Below, piece by piece: positions 54,641 through 63,169 of a stretch of DNA of 64,000 bases; the first letter of the stretch is position 1, and the number at the start of each line of letters is the position of its first letter. The notes under the pieces were generated by a model that worked only from the letters and a program-made list of their open reading frames with translations, had not been told where the DNA came from and made no database searches. The translations under genes were made by a program, and so were the position numbers. The stretch is from assembly GCA_963772335.1 (NCBI GenBank), contig CAVYXF010000001.1:868001-932000 (forward strand). The letters run 5' to 3'. The DNA is from CAVYXF01 sp963772335. Its GTDB lineage: Bacteria; Pseudomonadota; Alphaproteobacteria; Rhizobiales; Rhodomicrobiaceae.

Positions 54641-56278
54641 ATGAACGACCAGACCGAAGTGCTCACGTTAAGCAGAGGCGCAGAGCGGCCGGGGCGCGGC
54701 GGCCCGATCGTCAGGCAATTCCGGCAGATCGTGCTGTGGCCGCTGCAGGTACTGTGCGAGACCGGCAAGCGGCGCAGCGAAGGCTATGACGCGCTGGTTG
54801 CGAAGCTGGCGCCCGGCGTCTGGCGCATGGTCGAGGACGAGTTCGGCGACGAGGCCGACTTCCAGGAGCGCCATTACCGCGAGTTCGTCTCCTTCCTCCC
54901 CCATGTGCAGCGCTTCCTTTATGGCGACGCCGCCGGGCCCTCGGGCAAGCTGGCGCTGAACGAGGCGCCCTTGCGCGTCTACCGGCGCGATGACGTCGCC
55001 CGCGTGCGCATGGTGATGGAGCCGGGCGAAGCCCCGATCGTTTGCGATGTCGCGCATATCGACCTTTATTTCTTTCACGAGGTCGATGCGGTGATCCTGG
55101 CCTTCGAGCTTTCTGCCGAGGCGCTGCCGCTCGAGGCGGTGCAGGACATCATGTACCGGTTCGGGCGCGCCTACCCGCCAGGGTGGAACGAGACCGGCGA
55201 GGCCCTGCATTGTCCGCACCTGGTCGAATGGCTCGGCCGCGACGGGGAGGTGCTCGCATCGTCAGATTATGAGAACCGCCAGCGCTTCCTCTCCTTCGTC
55301 GGGCACAAGCGCGCCCCGCGCATCGCCCGGCATTGGGAATATCTGCTGCGCCCGCTCGTCCCTTATGCGAGCCCTGAAGCCGGTCCTTTGCGGTTCCGGC
55401 AGATCGAATATTACCGCATGCCGGTAATGTCCTACCTCGTCCTCGACAGCCTTGCCGCATTGAAGCAGAGCGATCATATCCGCCTCGCCTTCGGCTCGGC
55501 CCCCGGCGAGCGCGATAAGCTGCCTTACTCTGAACGCCATCTGGCCGATTTCGACAAGCGCTACTGCTACGACCGTTTCTTCCTCAACGAAGACGACTGC
55601 AAAGGGACGGATACGCGTTTCTTGAGCTGCGGCCATGCCTTTACCGTGATCGCCGCGGGGGGCAATTCCTTCCTCAGCGACGGCGAGCGGGGACTGCTTG
55701 GCGAATTCCGCCATCAGCAGTTCCTGTTATTCCTGATCGCGCATTTCCACAAGGCGGCGCTCTTGATGCTGTCCGACCGGCTGGTCGCGGCGACCAAGCT
55801 GCTTGATCCGGGGAAGCCGACGAGGCTCCTGGATTTCCGGCGGGAAACCTTCCGGCTGCAGGAAACATTCCTGCGCTTCACGCAACGCTACTACTTCAAC
55901 GAGGTCTCCGACCAGGCGCATGCGCGCGATCTGTTCCGGATGCACCGGGCGCATCTTCGCATCGACGAACTCTATAGCGAGGTACGCAGCGAGATTTTCG
56001 ACATGGTGCAATATCTCGACAGCAATCTGCTGCGCCGGCAATCCGGCTCGATGCACCGGCTGACCTCTGTCACCATTCTCGGCCTGATCGGCACGACCGC
56101 GACGGGCTTCCTCGGGATGAACCTGATTGCCGCGGCCGAGGCACCGATGTCCATCAAGATCCTCTATCTCGCCCTATCCATGCTGGTATTTGGCGCGCTG
56201 ACCCTGATCACGGTCGCGCTGTCGCAGCGGCTGACCCGCCTGTTCGACTGGTTCTCCGGCGAGCGCGATACCGGATAG
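54641..56278 (+). CDS. CorA-like membrane protein with GMN motif
   Basis: 545 residues from the ATG at 54641; the open frame continues upstream without coding character. A large soluble N-terminal part of about 460 residues has landmarks QRFLSFVGHKRAPRIARH and FHKAALLMLSDRLVAATK. It is followed by a coiled segment (MVQYLDSNLLRRQSGSMHRL) and two membrane helices. The first helix ends GTTATGFLGMNLI, the GMN selectivity signature of CorA magnesium channels, at about residue 492. The usual CorA length is about 320, so the N-terminal domain is strongly enlarged. A magnesium or other divalent-cation role is inferred from the motif only. Confidence 0.75.
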   Translation: MNDQTEVLTLSRGAERPGRGGPIVRQFRQIVLWPLQVLCETGKRRSEGYDALVAKLAPGVWRMVEDEFGDEADFQERHYREFVSFLPHVQRFLYGDAAGPSGKLALNEAPLRVYRRDDVARVRMVMEPGEAPIVCDVAHIDLYFFHEVDAVILAFELSAEALPLEAVQDIMYRFGRAYPPGWNETGEALHCPHLVEWLGRDGEVLASSDYENRQRFLSFVGHKRAPRIARHWEYLLRPLVPYASPEAGPLRFRQIEYYRMPVMSYLVLDSLAALKQSDHIRLAFGSAPGERDKLPYSERHLADFDKRYCYDRFFLNEDDCKGTDTRFLSCGHAFTVIAAGGNSFLSDGERGLLGEFRHQQFLLFLIAHFHKAALLMLSDRLVAATKLLDPGKPTRLLDFRRETFRLQETFLRFTQRYYFNEVSDQAHARDLFRMHRAHLRIDELYSEVRSEIFDMVQYLDSNLLRRQSGSMHRLTSVTILGLIGTTATGFLGMNLIAAAEAPMSIKILYLALSMLVFGALTLITVALSQRLTRLFDWFSGERDTG

Positions 56279-56299
56279 CGGCTTGCTGGCCCATAAAGC

Positions 56300-57151
56300 T
56301 CAGCAGAGCGAACCACAAGAGATGCTGATCGTGCCACGCGCGGGGCGCGCGGCCGAGAAGGCGTCGAGGAAGTTGCGCACGCGCTCGAACGCGCCATGCT
56401 CATAGAGCGTGTAGTGCGTTGCGCCGCCGTAGAAATAGGCGGTCTTGGGAGCCGTCGCCGCAGCAAACAGCTTGCGTCCGAAGCGCGGTGGGATGATGCG
56501 GTCGTCCTCGCCATGGATGACCAGGATCGGCGCCTTCACCTTGTCGATATAGTGCAGGGAATCGAAGCGGTCCTTGAGCAGCAGGAACACCGGCAGATAG
56601 GGATAGAGATAGGTGCCGACATCGACCGCCGAGGAGAACGGCGATTCCAGCACGAGGCCGCCAGGGCGCCGGTTCGCCGCCACCTGCACCGCAACGGCAG
56701 TCCCCAGCGACTCGCCATAGACGACAATTTCGCTGTCGTCCGCACCGAGTTGCTTAAGCGTGTCATAGGCCATCAGCGCATCGGCGACGATCTTGGCTTC
56801 GGACGGGGTGCCCGTGCTGCCCGAAAATCCGCGATAGGAATGCATGAAGACGCCGTAGCCATTGGCCCGGTACCGCCGCACCCGCCCGGCACGGTGCACC
56901 AGCGCCCCGGCATTGCCGTGCAGATAGAAAATCGTCGGCTGTCCCTCCTGGGCCGGCGCATACCAGGCGACGAGGTGCTCCCCGTCTGCGGTCTGGAGTT
57001 CCATCTCCCTCACATCAGAGAGGCCCAGCGTCTCCGGCGCGATATGCGTCGAATTGCGGTGGAACAGCAGGTCGCGCTGGAAGAAGAAGGTGGCGGCTGT
57101 CGTGGCAAGGTAAATGGCTGAGACAATCGCAGCAATTCTTGCCGGACGCAT
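56300..57151 (-). CDS. Membrane-anchored alpha/beta hydrolase (ABHD13/Bem46-like), copy 1
   Basis: 283 residues. One N-terminal helix (IAAIVSAIYLATTAATFFF) anchors the enzyme, followed by an alpha/beta hydrolase fold: FYLHGNAGALVHR (oxyanion loop), VVYGESLGTAVAVQ (nucleophile Ser in GESLG), VIHGEDDRIIPPRFG (acidic residue) and GGATHYTLYEHGAF (catalytic His). Bem46-type hydrolases have mostly unknown acyl substrates. A second, similar gene lies downstream on the same strand, at lower coordinates... the other copy is at 57306, upstream in transcription, so the pair looks like a tandem duplication. Confidence 0.88.
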   Translation of the reverse strand: MRPARIAAIVSAIYLATTAATFFFQRDLLFHRNSTHIAPETLGLSDVREMELQTADGEHLVAWYAPAQEGQPTIFYLHGNAGALVHRAGRVRRYRANGYGVFMHSYRGFSGSTGTPSEAKIVADALMAYDTLKQLGADDSEIVVYGESLGTAVAVQVAANRRPGGLVLESPFSSAVDVGTYLYPYLPVFLLLKDRFDSLHYIDKVKAPILVIHGEDDRIIPPRFGRKLFAAATAPKTAYFYGGATHYTLYEHGAFERVRNFLDAFSAARPARGTISISCGSLC

Positions 57152-57305
57152 ACTTCACCCCGTCATGACTATGTCGTGGCCGCGATCTCCCAGCGTAATC
57201 TTGGGTTGTGGATTTTTGATTAATTCAATCCTTGCTTGTCCGACCGGCGAGGGTGCTGAAGCTGAGCGGCGTGCGCTTCTTCCGGCTGGGCAATCGGCGC
57301 TGCCG

Positions 57306-58148
57306 TCAGCGGCCGGCTTCCATCGGCTGCCGAGCCAGATGCAGATGCATGTCGAGGAAAGCGCTCAGCTGCTGCATCGCGCCGAAGGCGTAGATGTCTG
57401 AATGGCCGGCACCTTCGATGATGTGAATCTCCTTCGGCTCCGGCGCGGCGGCGTAAAGTGCCTTGCCGAGCGCCGGTGGGATCGTGTCGTCGCGGCTGCC
57501 GTGCAGGATGAGGAGCGGCGCCTTGATGGCGCCGATATGGTCGATCGAGGCGAAGTTGTCCTTCAGAAAAAGCTTCACCGGAATGAAGGGATAGAGCTGC
57601 TGGCCGATCGCGGCGATCTCGGTATAGGGCGCATCCAGCACTACCGCCGCGACCTTGCGCGAGGCGGCAAGCTGCACCGCAACACCGGTGCCGAGCGACT
57701 CGCCATAGACGACGATTTCCTCCGGTCGCAACCCCTCGGCAATCAGGCGATCATAAGCGAGGTGCGCATCGGCGATCAGCGCTGTCTCAGTCGGCGAGCC
57801 GCCGCTTCCGGCATAGCCGCGATAGGCCGGCATAAAGAGGCCAAGTCCCTCCCGGGTGAAACGCTTGATACGCTCAGCCCGGTCGATAAGCCCGCCGCCA
57901 TTGCCATGGAAATAGAGCAGCGTCGGCTCGCCTGGAGCAGGTCTTGCCTGCCATGCGATCAGGCTGACGCCATCCGGGGTCTTGAGCCGCACTTCCTTCA
58001 CGGCATCGCTCAGGCCAGCCTCTGCTGGAGTGTGGTAGGTGGGATCGACCGGGTAGATTAACCGGCGCTGGATGAGGAACAGCGACACCGCCGCGGCAAG
58101 GTAGAGCGCAGCGGCGGCCAGCAAGACACCGACGAGAAGCTTAAGCAT
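57306..58148 (-). CDS. Membrane-anchored alpha/beta hydrolase (ABHD13/Bem46-like), copy 2
   Basis: 280 residues from the ATG at 58148. Same design as the neighbour at 56300: N-terminal membrane helix (LLVGVLLAAAALYLAAAVSLF), LLYFHGNGGGLIDRAERI, the nucleophile in IVVYGESLGTGVAVQLA, ILHGSRDDTIPPALG and GAGHSDIYAFGAM. The two share blocks such as VYGESLGT and the same spacing, but differ widely elsewhere, so the duplication is old. Confidence 0.88.
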   Translation of the reverse strand: MLKLLVGVLLAAAALYLAAAVSLFLIQRRLIYPVDPTYHTPAEAGLSDAVKEVRLKTPDGVSLIAWQARPAPGEPTLLYFHGNGGGLIDRAERIKRFTREGLGLFMPAYRGYAGSGGSPTETALIADAHLAYDRLIAEGLRPEEIVVYGESLGTGVAVQLAASRKVAAVVLDAPYTEIAAIGQQLYPFIPVKLFLKDNFASIDHIGAIKAPLLILHGSRDDTIPPALGKALYAAAPEPKEIHIIEGAGHSDIYAFGAMQQLSAFLDMHLHLARQPMEAGR

Positions 58149-58207
58149 CAAAGACAATCGGGGCCGCCGAAGCCGCTCCCCCAGCCTTTGCCGGCGATGA
58201 GGACAGT

Positions 58208-58519
58208 TTATTCACCGCCTCTCCTCGCCGGCATTGCCCGCGCCGTAAGCCAGGTCTGGACCAGGGCGGCCAGCGCCGAGACCACGGAAGACACGATTGA
58301 GATGGTGACGGCCAAATCCTGCCGCCCCGACGCCGACCTCTCAGCGCGGTAAGGTTGCGCTTCGGCCGATGGCCGGCCGGCGCTATTCGGCTGAATGCTG
58401 CGCGCGCCGCCTTGCATGGCAACTGGGGCCGGTGCCTCCGGCATCGCATTGCGCCAGTAGAGAGAGGCTGCTACTGCGCATAGCGAGAGGATGAACAGAA
58501 CAATGAAGAAGCGCCGCAT
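58208..58519 (-). CDS. Small membrane protein of unknown function
   Basis: 103 residues from the ATG at 58519, with GGGGAG upstream. Two hydrophobic segments (FFIVLFILSLCAVAASLYW at the N-terminus and ISIVSSVVSALAALVQTWL near the end) flank a polar, Ser/Ala/Arg-rich loop. No family was recognised. It lies between pntB and the hydrolase gene on the same strand and may be read from the pnt transcript. Confidence 0.6.
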   Translation of the reverse strand: MRRFFIVLFILSLCAVAASLYWRNAMPEAPAPVAMQGGARSIQPNSAGRPSAEAQPYRAERSASGRQDLAVTISIVSSVVSALAALVQTWLTARAMPARRGGE

Positions 58520-58549
58520 CTCGACTCCCCATAGGCTTCATGTCGGCGG

Positions 58550-59947
58550 CTAGAGCGACTTGACGATTTCTTCGGTCATCTTCTTGGCGTCGCCGAACAG
58601 CATCATGGTGTTATCGCGGTAGAACAGCGAATTGTCTATGCCCGCATAGCCGGACGAGAGTGACCGCTTGATGAACATAACCGTGCCGGCCTTCCAAACC
58701 TCCAGCACCGGCATGCCGTAGATCGGCGAGGAGGGATCCTCCTTGGCGGAAGGGTTGGTCACGTCATTGGCGCCGATGACGAAAGCGACGTCGGCCTGCG
58801 GGAAGGAGGAGTTGATGTCCTCCAGCTCGTGCACCTCGTCATAAGGGACATTGGCCTCGGCCAAGAGCACGTTCATATGGCCCGGCATACGGCCGGCGAC
58901 CGGATGGATGGCGTAGGATACCTCCACGCCCTCAGCTTTCAGTCTGTCCGCCATCTCGCGCAGCGCATGCTGGGCCTGGGCGACCGCCATGCCGTAGCCG
59001 GGCACGATGATAACCTTGGAGGCGTTCTTGAGCACGAAGGCGGCATCGTCCGCCGAGCCCATCTTCACCGGACGCTGCTCTGTCGCGCCTGCCGCAGCAG
59101 ACGTTTCGCCGCCAAAGCCGCCGAGGATCACCGAGATGAAGGAGCGGTTCATGCCCTTGCACATGATGTAGGATAGGATCGCGCCCGAGGAGCCGACCAG
59201 CGCCCCGGTGATGATCAGGGCAGAATTGCCGAGCGTGAAGCCGATGCCGGCCGCGGCCCAGCCGGAATAGGAGTTGAGCATCGACACGACCACCGGCATG
59301 TCGGCGCCGCCGATCGGGATGATGATGAGGACACCGAACACCAGCGAGCAGAGCGTGATCGCCCAGAAGAACCACGCATTGCCACCGGTCGCCGCGAATT
59401 GCGCGATCAGCAAAACGATCGCGGTCGCGAGCAAAGCATTGATCAGATGGCGCCAGGGCAGCAGGATTGGCTTGCCGGACATCCGGCCGTCGAGCTTGAG
59501 GAAGGCGATCACCGAGCCGGAGAAGGTGATCGCACCGATGGCCACGCCGAGCGACATCTCGATCAGGCTGGAGGTGTGAATGTCGCCGGGTACCCCAATT
59601 CCGAAGGCTTCCGGCGCGTTCAGCGCGGCCGCCGCCACGAACACCGCGGCAAGGCCGACCAGACTGTGAAAGGCAGCAACGAGCTGGGGCATCGCCGTCA
59701 TGGCAATACGGCGGGCGGCGAACGCACCGATGCCGCCCCCGACCGCGAGGCCGACGATGATCATCAGCCAAGTGGTACCCAGGCGTGGAGCGGCGACAGC
59801 CAGCGTCGTCAGGATGGCAATGGTCATCCCCGCCATGCCGAGGAAATTGCCCTGGCGCGAGGACTCCGGGTTCGACAGGCCGCGCAGCGCTAAGATGAAG
59901 AGCACGCCGGAGGTGAGGTAGAGCAGTGCGGCAAGATTCTGGCTCAT
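58550..59947 (-). CDS. pntB: NAD(P) transhydrogenase subunit beta
   Basis: 465 residues from the ATG at 59947 (an ATG one codon earlier is also possible). The membrane part starts NLAALLYLTSGVLFILALRG; the NADP(H)-binding dIII domain has VPGYGMAVAQAQHALREM, YAIHPVAGRMPGHMNVLLAE, VIGANDVTNPSAKEDPSSPIYGMP and the end SLSSGYAGIDNSLFY. With PntAA and PntAB it moves protons while reducing NADP+ with NADH. A small lipoprotein gene separates it from pntAB. Confidence 0.96.
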   Translation of the reverse strand: MSQNLAALLYLTSGVLFILALRGLSNPESSRQGNFLGMAGMTIAILTTLAVAAPRLGTTWLMIIVGLAVGGGIGAFAARRIAMTAMPQLVAAFHSLVGLAAVFVAAAALNAPEAFGIGVPGDIHTSSLIEMSLGVAIGAITFSGSVIAFLKLDGRMSGKPILLPWRHLINALLATAIVLLIAQFAATGGNAWFFWAITLCSLVFGVLIIIPIGGADMPVVVSMLNSYSGWAAAGIGFTLGNSALIITGALVGSSGAILSYIMCKGMNRSFISVILGGFGGETSAAAGATEQRPVKMGSADDAAFVLKNASKVIIVPGYGMAVAQAQHALREMADRLKAEGVEVSYAIHPVAGRMPGHMNVLLAEANVPYDEVHELEDINSSFPQADVAFVIGANDVTNPSAKEDPSSPIYGMPVLEVWKAGTVMFIKRSLSSGYAGIDNSLFYRDNTMMLFGDAKKMTEEIVKSL

Positions 59948-59969
59948 CATAGCCCCGTTGATGAATGCG

Positions 59970-60452
59970 CTAATCCTGATAGGCAATCTCGATTTCACGC
60001 AGTGTTTTGACATCGATGCGCGGCAACGCATGAATTTTCTTTAGATCTTCGACTGAATGGACAATGCAGTCGCGCGATTCGCCGATGACGCCAGCAGCCC
60101 TCAGCGCAGCCTCGTCATAGTAATCGCAGTCCCAAGCCAGCAGCTTGTTCCCTTCAATGCGGAAGAAGAGATAGCTGTAGCCATTATCTTGGGATTCTTG
60201 TCCCACATAGTCCTCGCCGATCTGCGCGACGAAGAAGGTGCCTGAGAGTTTGCGGTCCTTGGCATCGAACTCAAGATAGCCATCCGGCGCGCGCGTATAG
60301 ACGGCAATGCCTTCGCCCTCGGCCGACGGTTTCAACACCAGCGTGTTGAACGGGTAGGACGCGTTGGACGTATTCAACACCGGCTCTTTCGAGCGGATGC
60401 ATCCCCCGAGCAGAGGACAGAGAACCGCCACCAGGCATAACGTGCAGCGCAT
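59970..60452 (-). CDS. Predicted lipoprotein inside the pnt operon
   Basis: 160 residues; the ATG at 60452 begins two bases after the pntAB stop, so the genes are coupled. The lipobox is VLCPLLGGC, followed by IRSKEPVLNTSNASYPF. The rest is beta-rich, with EGIAVYTRAPDGYLEF, GTFFVAQIGEDYVGQ, two cysteines (WDCDYYDE and SRDCIVHS) and ends LREIEIAYQD. I do not recognise a family. Its placement between pntAB and pntB is unusual, as these normally adjoin. It is a candidate substrate of the LspA at 39905. Confidence 0.75.
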   Translation of the reverse strand: MRCTLCLVAVLCPLLGGCIRSKEPVLNTSNASYPFNTLVLKPSAEGEGIAVYTRAPDGYLEFDAKDRKLSGTFFVAQIGEDYVGQESQDNGYSYLFFRIEGNKLLAWDCDYYDEAALRAAGVIGESRDCIVHSVEDLKKIHALPRIDVKTLREIEIAYQD

Positions 60453-60454
60453 GG

Positions 60455-61042
60455 TTATTTGCGCTCTTTCTTCTTGTACATCGCCAGCATGCGCTGCGTG
60501 ACCAGGAAGCCGCCAAAGATGTTGACGGCCGCCATGGTCAGCGCGAGCAGGCCGAAGAGCTTGGAGGCGATACCCGCATCGATCGATGCTGGAAGCTCAC
60601 CCGCCGCGTGCTCCACGCCGACGGCCAAAAGGGCGCCGACCACGATCACCGAGGAGATCGCGTTGGTGACCGACATCAGCGGCGTGTGCAAAGCGGGCGT
60701 GACGCTCCAGACCACGTAGTAGCCGACGAAAATTGCCAGCACAAAGATCGACAGGCGGAACACAAAGGGATCGACGACGCCGCCCGCTTCCGCCGCCCAT
60801 GCTTCGCTTGGCAGCCAAGTCATTGCGACGGTAGCTAAGCCGGCCAATCCGAGTGACACCCTTCGGCTGGCACGGAACTGCCCTCTCCCTTGGGTAGAGG
60901 ACGCCGCGCCGCGCCGGGTGAGGGGGTTCACCCTATCGGTAGAACGTACCCCCTCTCCCCCTGGGAGAGGGAGCAGGCTGCGGATCGTGGCCGCCTCACC
61001 GAAAACAGAGTGCGCTTTGCAATCAGGCAATCTCATTGTCAT
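60455..61042 (-). CDS. pntAB: NAD(P) transhydrogenase subunit alpha part 2
   Basis: 195 residues from the ATG at 61042, which overlaps the corrected pntAA stop (ATGA). The conserved membrane part starts near VVDPFVFRLSIFVLAIFVGYYVV and contains SVTPALHTPLMSVTNAIS and VNIFGGFLVTQRMLAMYKKKE. This is longer than usual PntAB (100-140 residues) because about 31 codons (60880-60972) of the N-terminal part come from a palindromic repeat element. A later GTG or ATG after the repeat could be the true start, giving a normal length beginning near SLGLAGLATVAMTWL. Confidence 0.88.
   Translation of the reverse strand: MTMRLPDCKAHSVFGEAATIRSLLPLPGGEGVRSTDRVNPLTRRGAASSTQGRGQFRASRRVSLGLAGLATVAMTWLPSEAWAAEAGGVVDPFVFRLSIFVLAIFVGYYVVWSVTPALHTPLMSVTNAISSVIVVGALLAVGVEHAAGELPASIDAGIASKLFGLLALTMAAVNIFGGFLVTQRMLAMYKKKERK
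60880..60972. repeat. Palindromic repeat element inside pntAB
   Basis: The element contains CCCTCTCCC, GCCGGGTGAGGGGG and CCCCCTCTCCCCCTGGGAG, the building blocks of the intergenic element at 9756-9923. On the pntAB strand it is read as LLPLPGGEGVRSTDRVNPLT and RRGAASSTQGRGQF, a Gly/Arg/Pro-rich insert with no place in the family. It is a multiple of three in length with no stop, so it is tolerated. Confidence 0.75.
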
Positions 61043-62182
61043 GCCTTTACTCCCGTGAGGCTGGGATGCACGATCGGCGCCATCGCGGGTCAGCGCCGTG
61101 CCCTTGACGATCTCGTCGTCCCAATTGATGGCGAGCGCGCCGGCCTTCTTGTCGAACAGCAGCTCGACGAAGGCGTAAAGATTGCGCGCGTAAAGGCTAG
61201 ACGCATTGCCGGCAATGGCGCCGGCGGGATTGCGCAGCCCCACAATGCTGACGCCGTTATGCACGACCGTCTCGCCGGCCTTGGTCAGCTCGCAATTGCC
61301 GCCGCGGTCGGCGGCGATGTCGACGATGATCGAACCCGGCTTCATGCTCTCGACCATGGCGCGCGAGATCAGCTTCGGCGCCGGGCCGACCGGGAGCAGC
61401 GCCGTCGTAATGACGATGTCCTGGCCCTTGATGTGCTCGGCGACCAAGGCGGCCTGCTTGCGCTGATACTCGGGGGACATAGGCTTGGCGTAGCCGCCCG
61501 CCGTTTCCGCCTGCTTGAACTCTTCGTCTTCGACCGCGATGAATTTGCCGCCGAGGGATGCGACCTCGGTCTTGGCTGCCGGACGCACATCTGTCGCGGA
61601 AACAACCGCGCCCAGGCGCCTCGCCGTGCCGATCGCCTGCAGGCCCGCCACCGCCGCGCCGACGACAAAGACGCGCGCCGCCGGCACGGTGCCCGCCGCG
61701 GTCATCATCATCGGGAAAGCACGCGAGAAAAGCGCCGCGGCGTCGACCACAGCCTTGTAGCCGGCGAGATTCGCTTGCGAGGAAAGAACATCCATGCTCT
61801 GTCCGCGGGGAAGCCGACGCGGTATGAGCTCCATGGCGAAGGCATCAACGCCGGCGCCGGCGAGGGCCTCAATTCCGCCACGGTCCGCGTAAGGGTCGAG
61901 CAGCCCCACCAGCAGCGCACCGCGTTTCATTGCCCCGACCTCCTCGGGCGAGGGCCGCCTGACCTTGAGCACGATATCGGCGTCCTTCAAAGCCTCGGCC
62001 GCGGATGGCTTGACCTCGGCGCCTACATCGGCGAAGGCGCTATCGAGAAAATAGGAGCGCTGGCCGGCTCCTTTCTCGATCCGCACCTCACAACCGAGGG
62101 CTTTCAGTTTCTTCGCTGTTTCAGGAGAAAGCGCAACGCGCGTCTCATCGCCGTGCTCGGCGGTGGTCGCAACCACGATCAT
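61039..62182 (-). CDS. pntAA: NAD(P) transhydrogenase subunit alpha part 1 (one-base frameshift)
   Basis: 380 residues when the surplus base at 61075 is removed. It has the NAD(H)-binding dI domain: VVATTAEHGDETRVALSPET at the start, VFVVGAAVAGLQAIGTARRL (dinucleotide fold), AVEDEEFKQAETAGGYAKPM and SIIVDIAADRGGNCELT. As written the frame runs on into pntAB, giving an apparent 575-residue fusion. Deleting one base gives the canonical ending DGAIVHPSLTGVKA and a stop that overlaps the pntAB start. The upstream small gene at 62231 is a typical neighbour. Confidence 0.93.
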
Positions 62183-62230
62183 CTTTCGCTCCCGCTTTGC
62201 GGAATGACGGCAAGTCGTTAAGCGGAGGGA

Positions 62231-62374
62231 TTAGACTAGGAAGAATGCCATGCCAATGAGAATGATCGCAACCGTCGCCGCGCCGTATTTCACGAGCGCG
62301 ATGAACAGGTGATATGTTTGCTCATGGGCGGCATAATCCATATTCTCATTGCCCTGCGAGGTATCGACAGACAT
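62231..62374 (-). CDS. aa3-type cytochrome c oxidase subunit IV family protein
   Basis: 47 residues: starts MSVDTSQGNENMDYAAHEQT and continues YHLFIALVKYGAATVAIILI before a short hydrophobic end. The MDYxxHEQTYxxF pattern and single membrane helix match the bacterial aa3-type subunit IV family (PF07835). The encoded subunit is a peripheral part of cytochrome c oxidase, yet the gene is found far from cox genes, in front of pntAA, a location I also associate with other alphaproteobacteria. It is too short for most gene finders. Good ribosome site (GAAGGAACCC). Confidence 0.88.
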   Translation of the reverse strand: MSVDTSQGNENMDYAAHEQTYHLFIALVKYGAATVAIILIGMAFFLV

Positions 62375-62515
62375 GGGGGTTCCTTCTCAACGAACCGCGG
62401 CGTGTTTCGTGCAAGAACTATAGCAAAGCTCCCGGACCGGCAATCGCACGGATCAAATCACCTTTCTATGTGTTTCTTTCGTTCAACATAGGTTTTTTAC
62501 GTGGCGGTACTTTTA

Positions 62516-63169
62516 ATGAAAACTGGCATAATGTATACCAGATTACGTAGCACTGTGCCTCTGTTTTTGCTGGCCGTAGCGGCACTTCTGATTGGTGTGG
62601 ATACCGCGCTGGCGCAGACCAGCGAGCTGGAGCGGCTGCAGCAATGCGATCGCGATCTGTGCGACATTCTCCGTGCCCCCGCAGACAGCGGCAAGCCGCT
62701 GCAATGCGATCTCAGCAGGACCTGGTACAAGGAGCAGATCGACAAAGCGACGCGCTCCAAAGGTGTGCCCTGGCTGCTCGGCGATGCGCGCTGCACGCTC
62801 AAGCTGGACATCGGCAGAGCGGTCCTCTCCCGCGCCATAAGTGAGGAGAATTACAGGCTGAAAGTCCCGGAGCAGCCCGCGCGCTGTGAGATTGAGTATC
62901 GGCAGGAGCGCTACCCGGTCGCGTTCACTTTCGCGCCCGAATTCGAATTCCGTGACGGACAGGCTATTTCCGTGTCGCTCGGCATCAAGAATATCAAGGC
63001 TAATCCGCTGGTGACGGCGCTCATGTGGTCGGTGACAAAGCTGCAGGACAGTCTCGGTCTTTATGAGGACGACGTCCTGCGTGAGGTGAACCGCTATATC
63101 GAGCGCCAATGCCGCGCCCGCCCGAACGGCAGACGACAGGTGAAGCTCGAGGGAATGCTGGTGCGGTGA
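62516..63169 (+). CDS. Secreted protein of unknown function
   Basis: 217 residues from the ATG at 62516; a GTG at 62501 and an ATG at 62531 are alternatives. A signal peptide (LFLLAVAALLIGVDTALAQ) precedes a soluble domain with four or more cysteines (LQQCDRDLCDIL, QCDLSRTW, DARCTLKLDI, ARCEIEYRQ and RQCRARP), suggesting disulfides in the periplasm. No family was recognised. It is divergent from the pnt operon. Confidence 0.75.
   Translation: MKTGIMYTRLRSTVPLFLLAVAALLIGVDTALAQTSELERLQQCDRDLCDILRAPADSGKPLQCDLSRTWYKEQIDKATRSKGVPWLLGDARCTLKLDIGRAVLSRAISEENYRLKVPEQPARCEIEYRQERYPVAFTFAPEFEFRDGQAISVSLGIKNIKANPLVTALMWSVTKLQDSLGLYEDDVLREVNRYIERQCRARPNGRRQVKLEGMLVR

Noticed and set aside
60455..62182. 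A single 575-residue PntA fusion protein
   Set aside because: Correcting one base at 61075 gives the canonical PntAA end and an overlapping PntAB start, so two genes with an indel explain it better.
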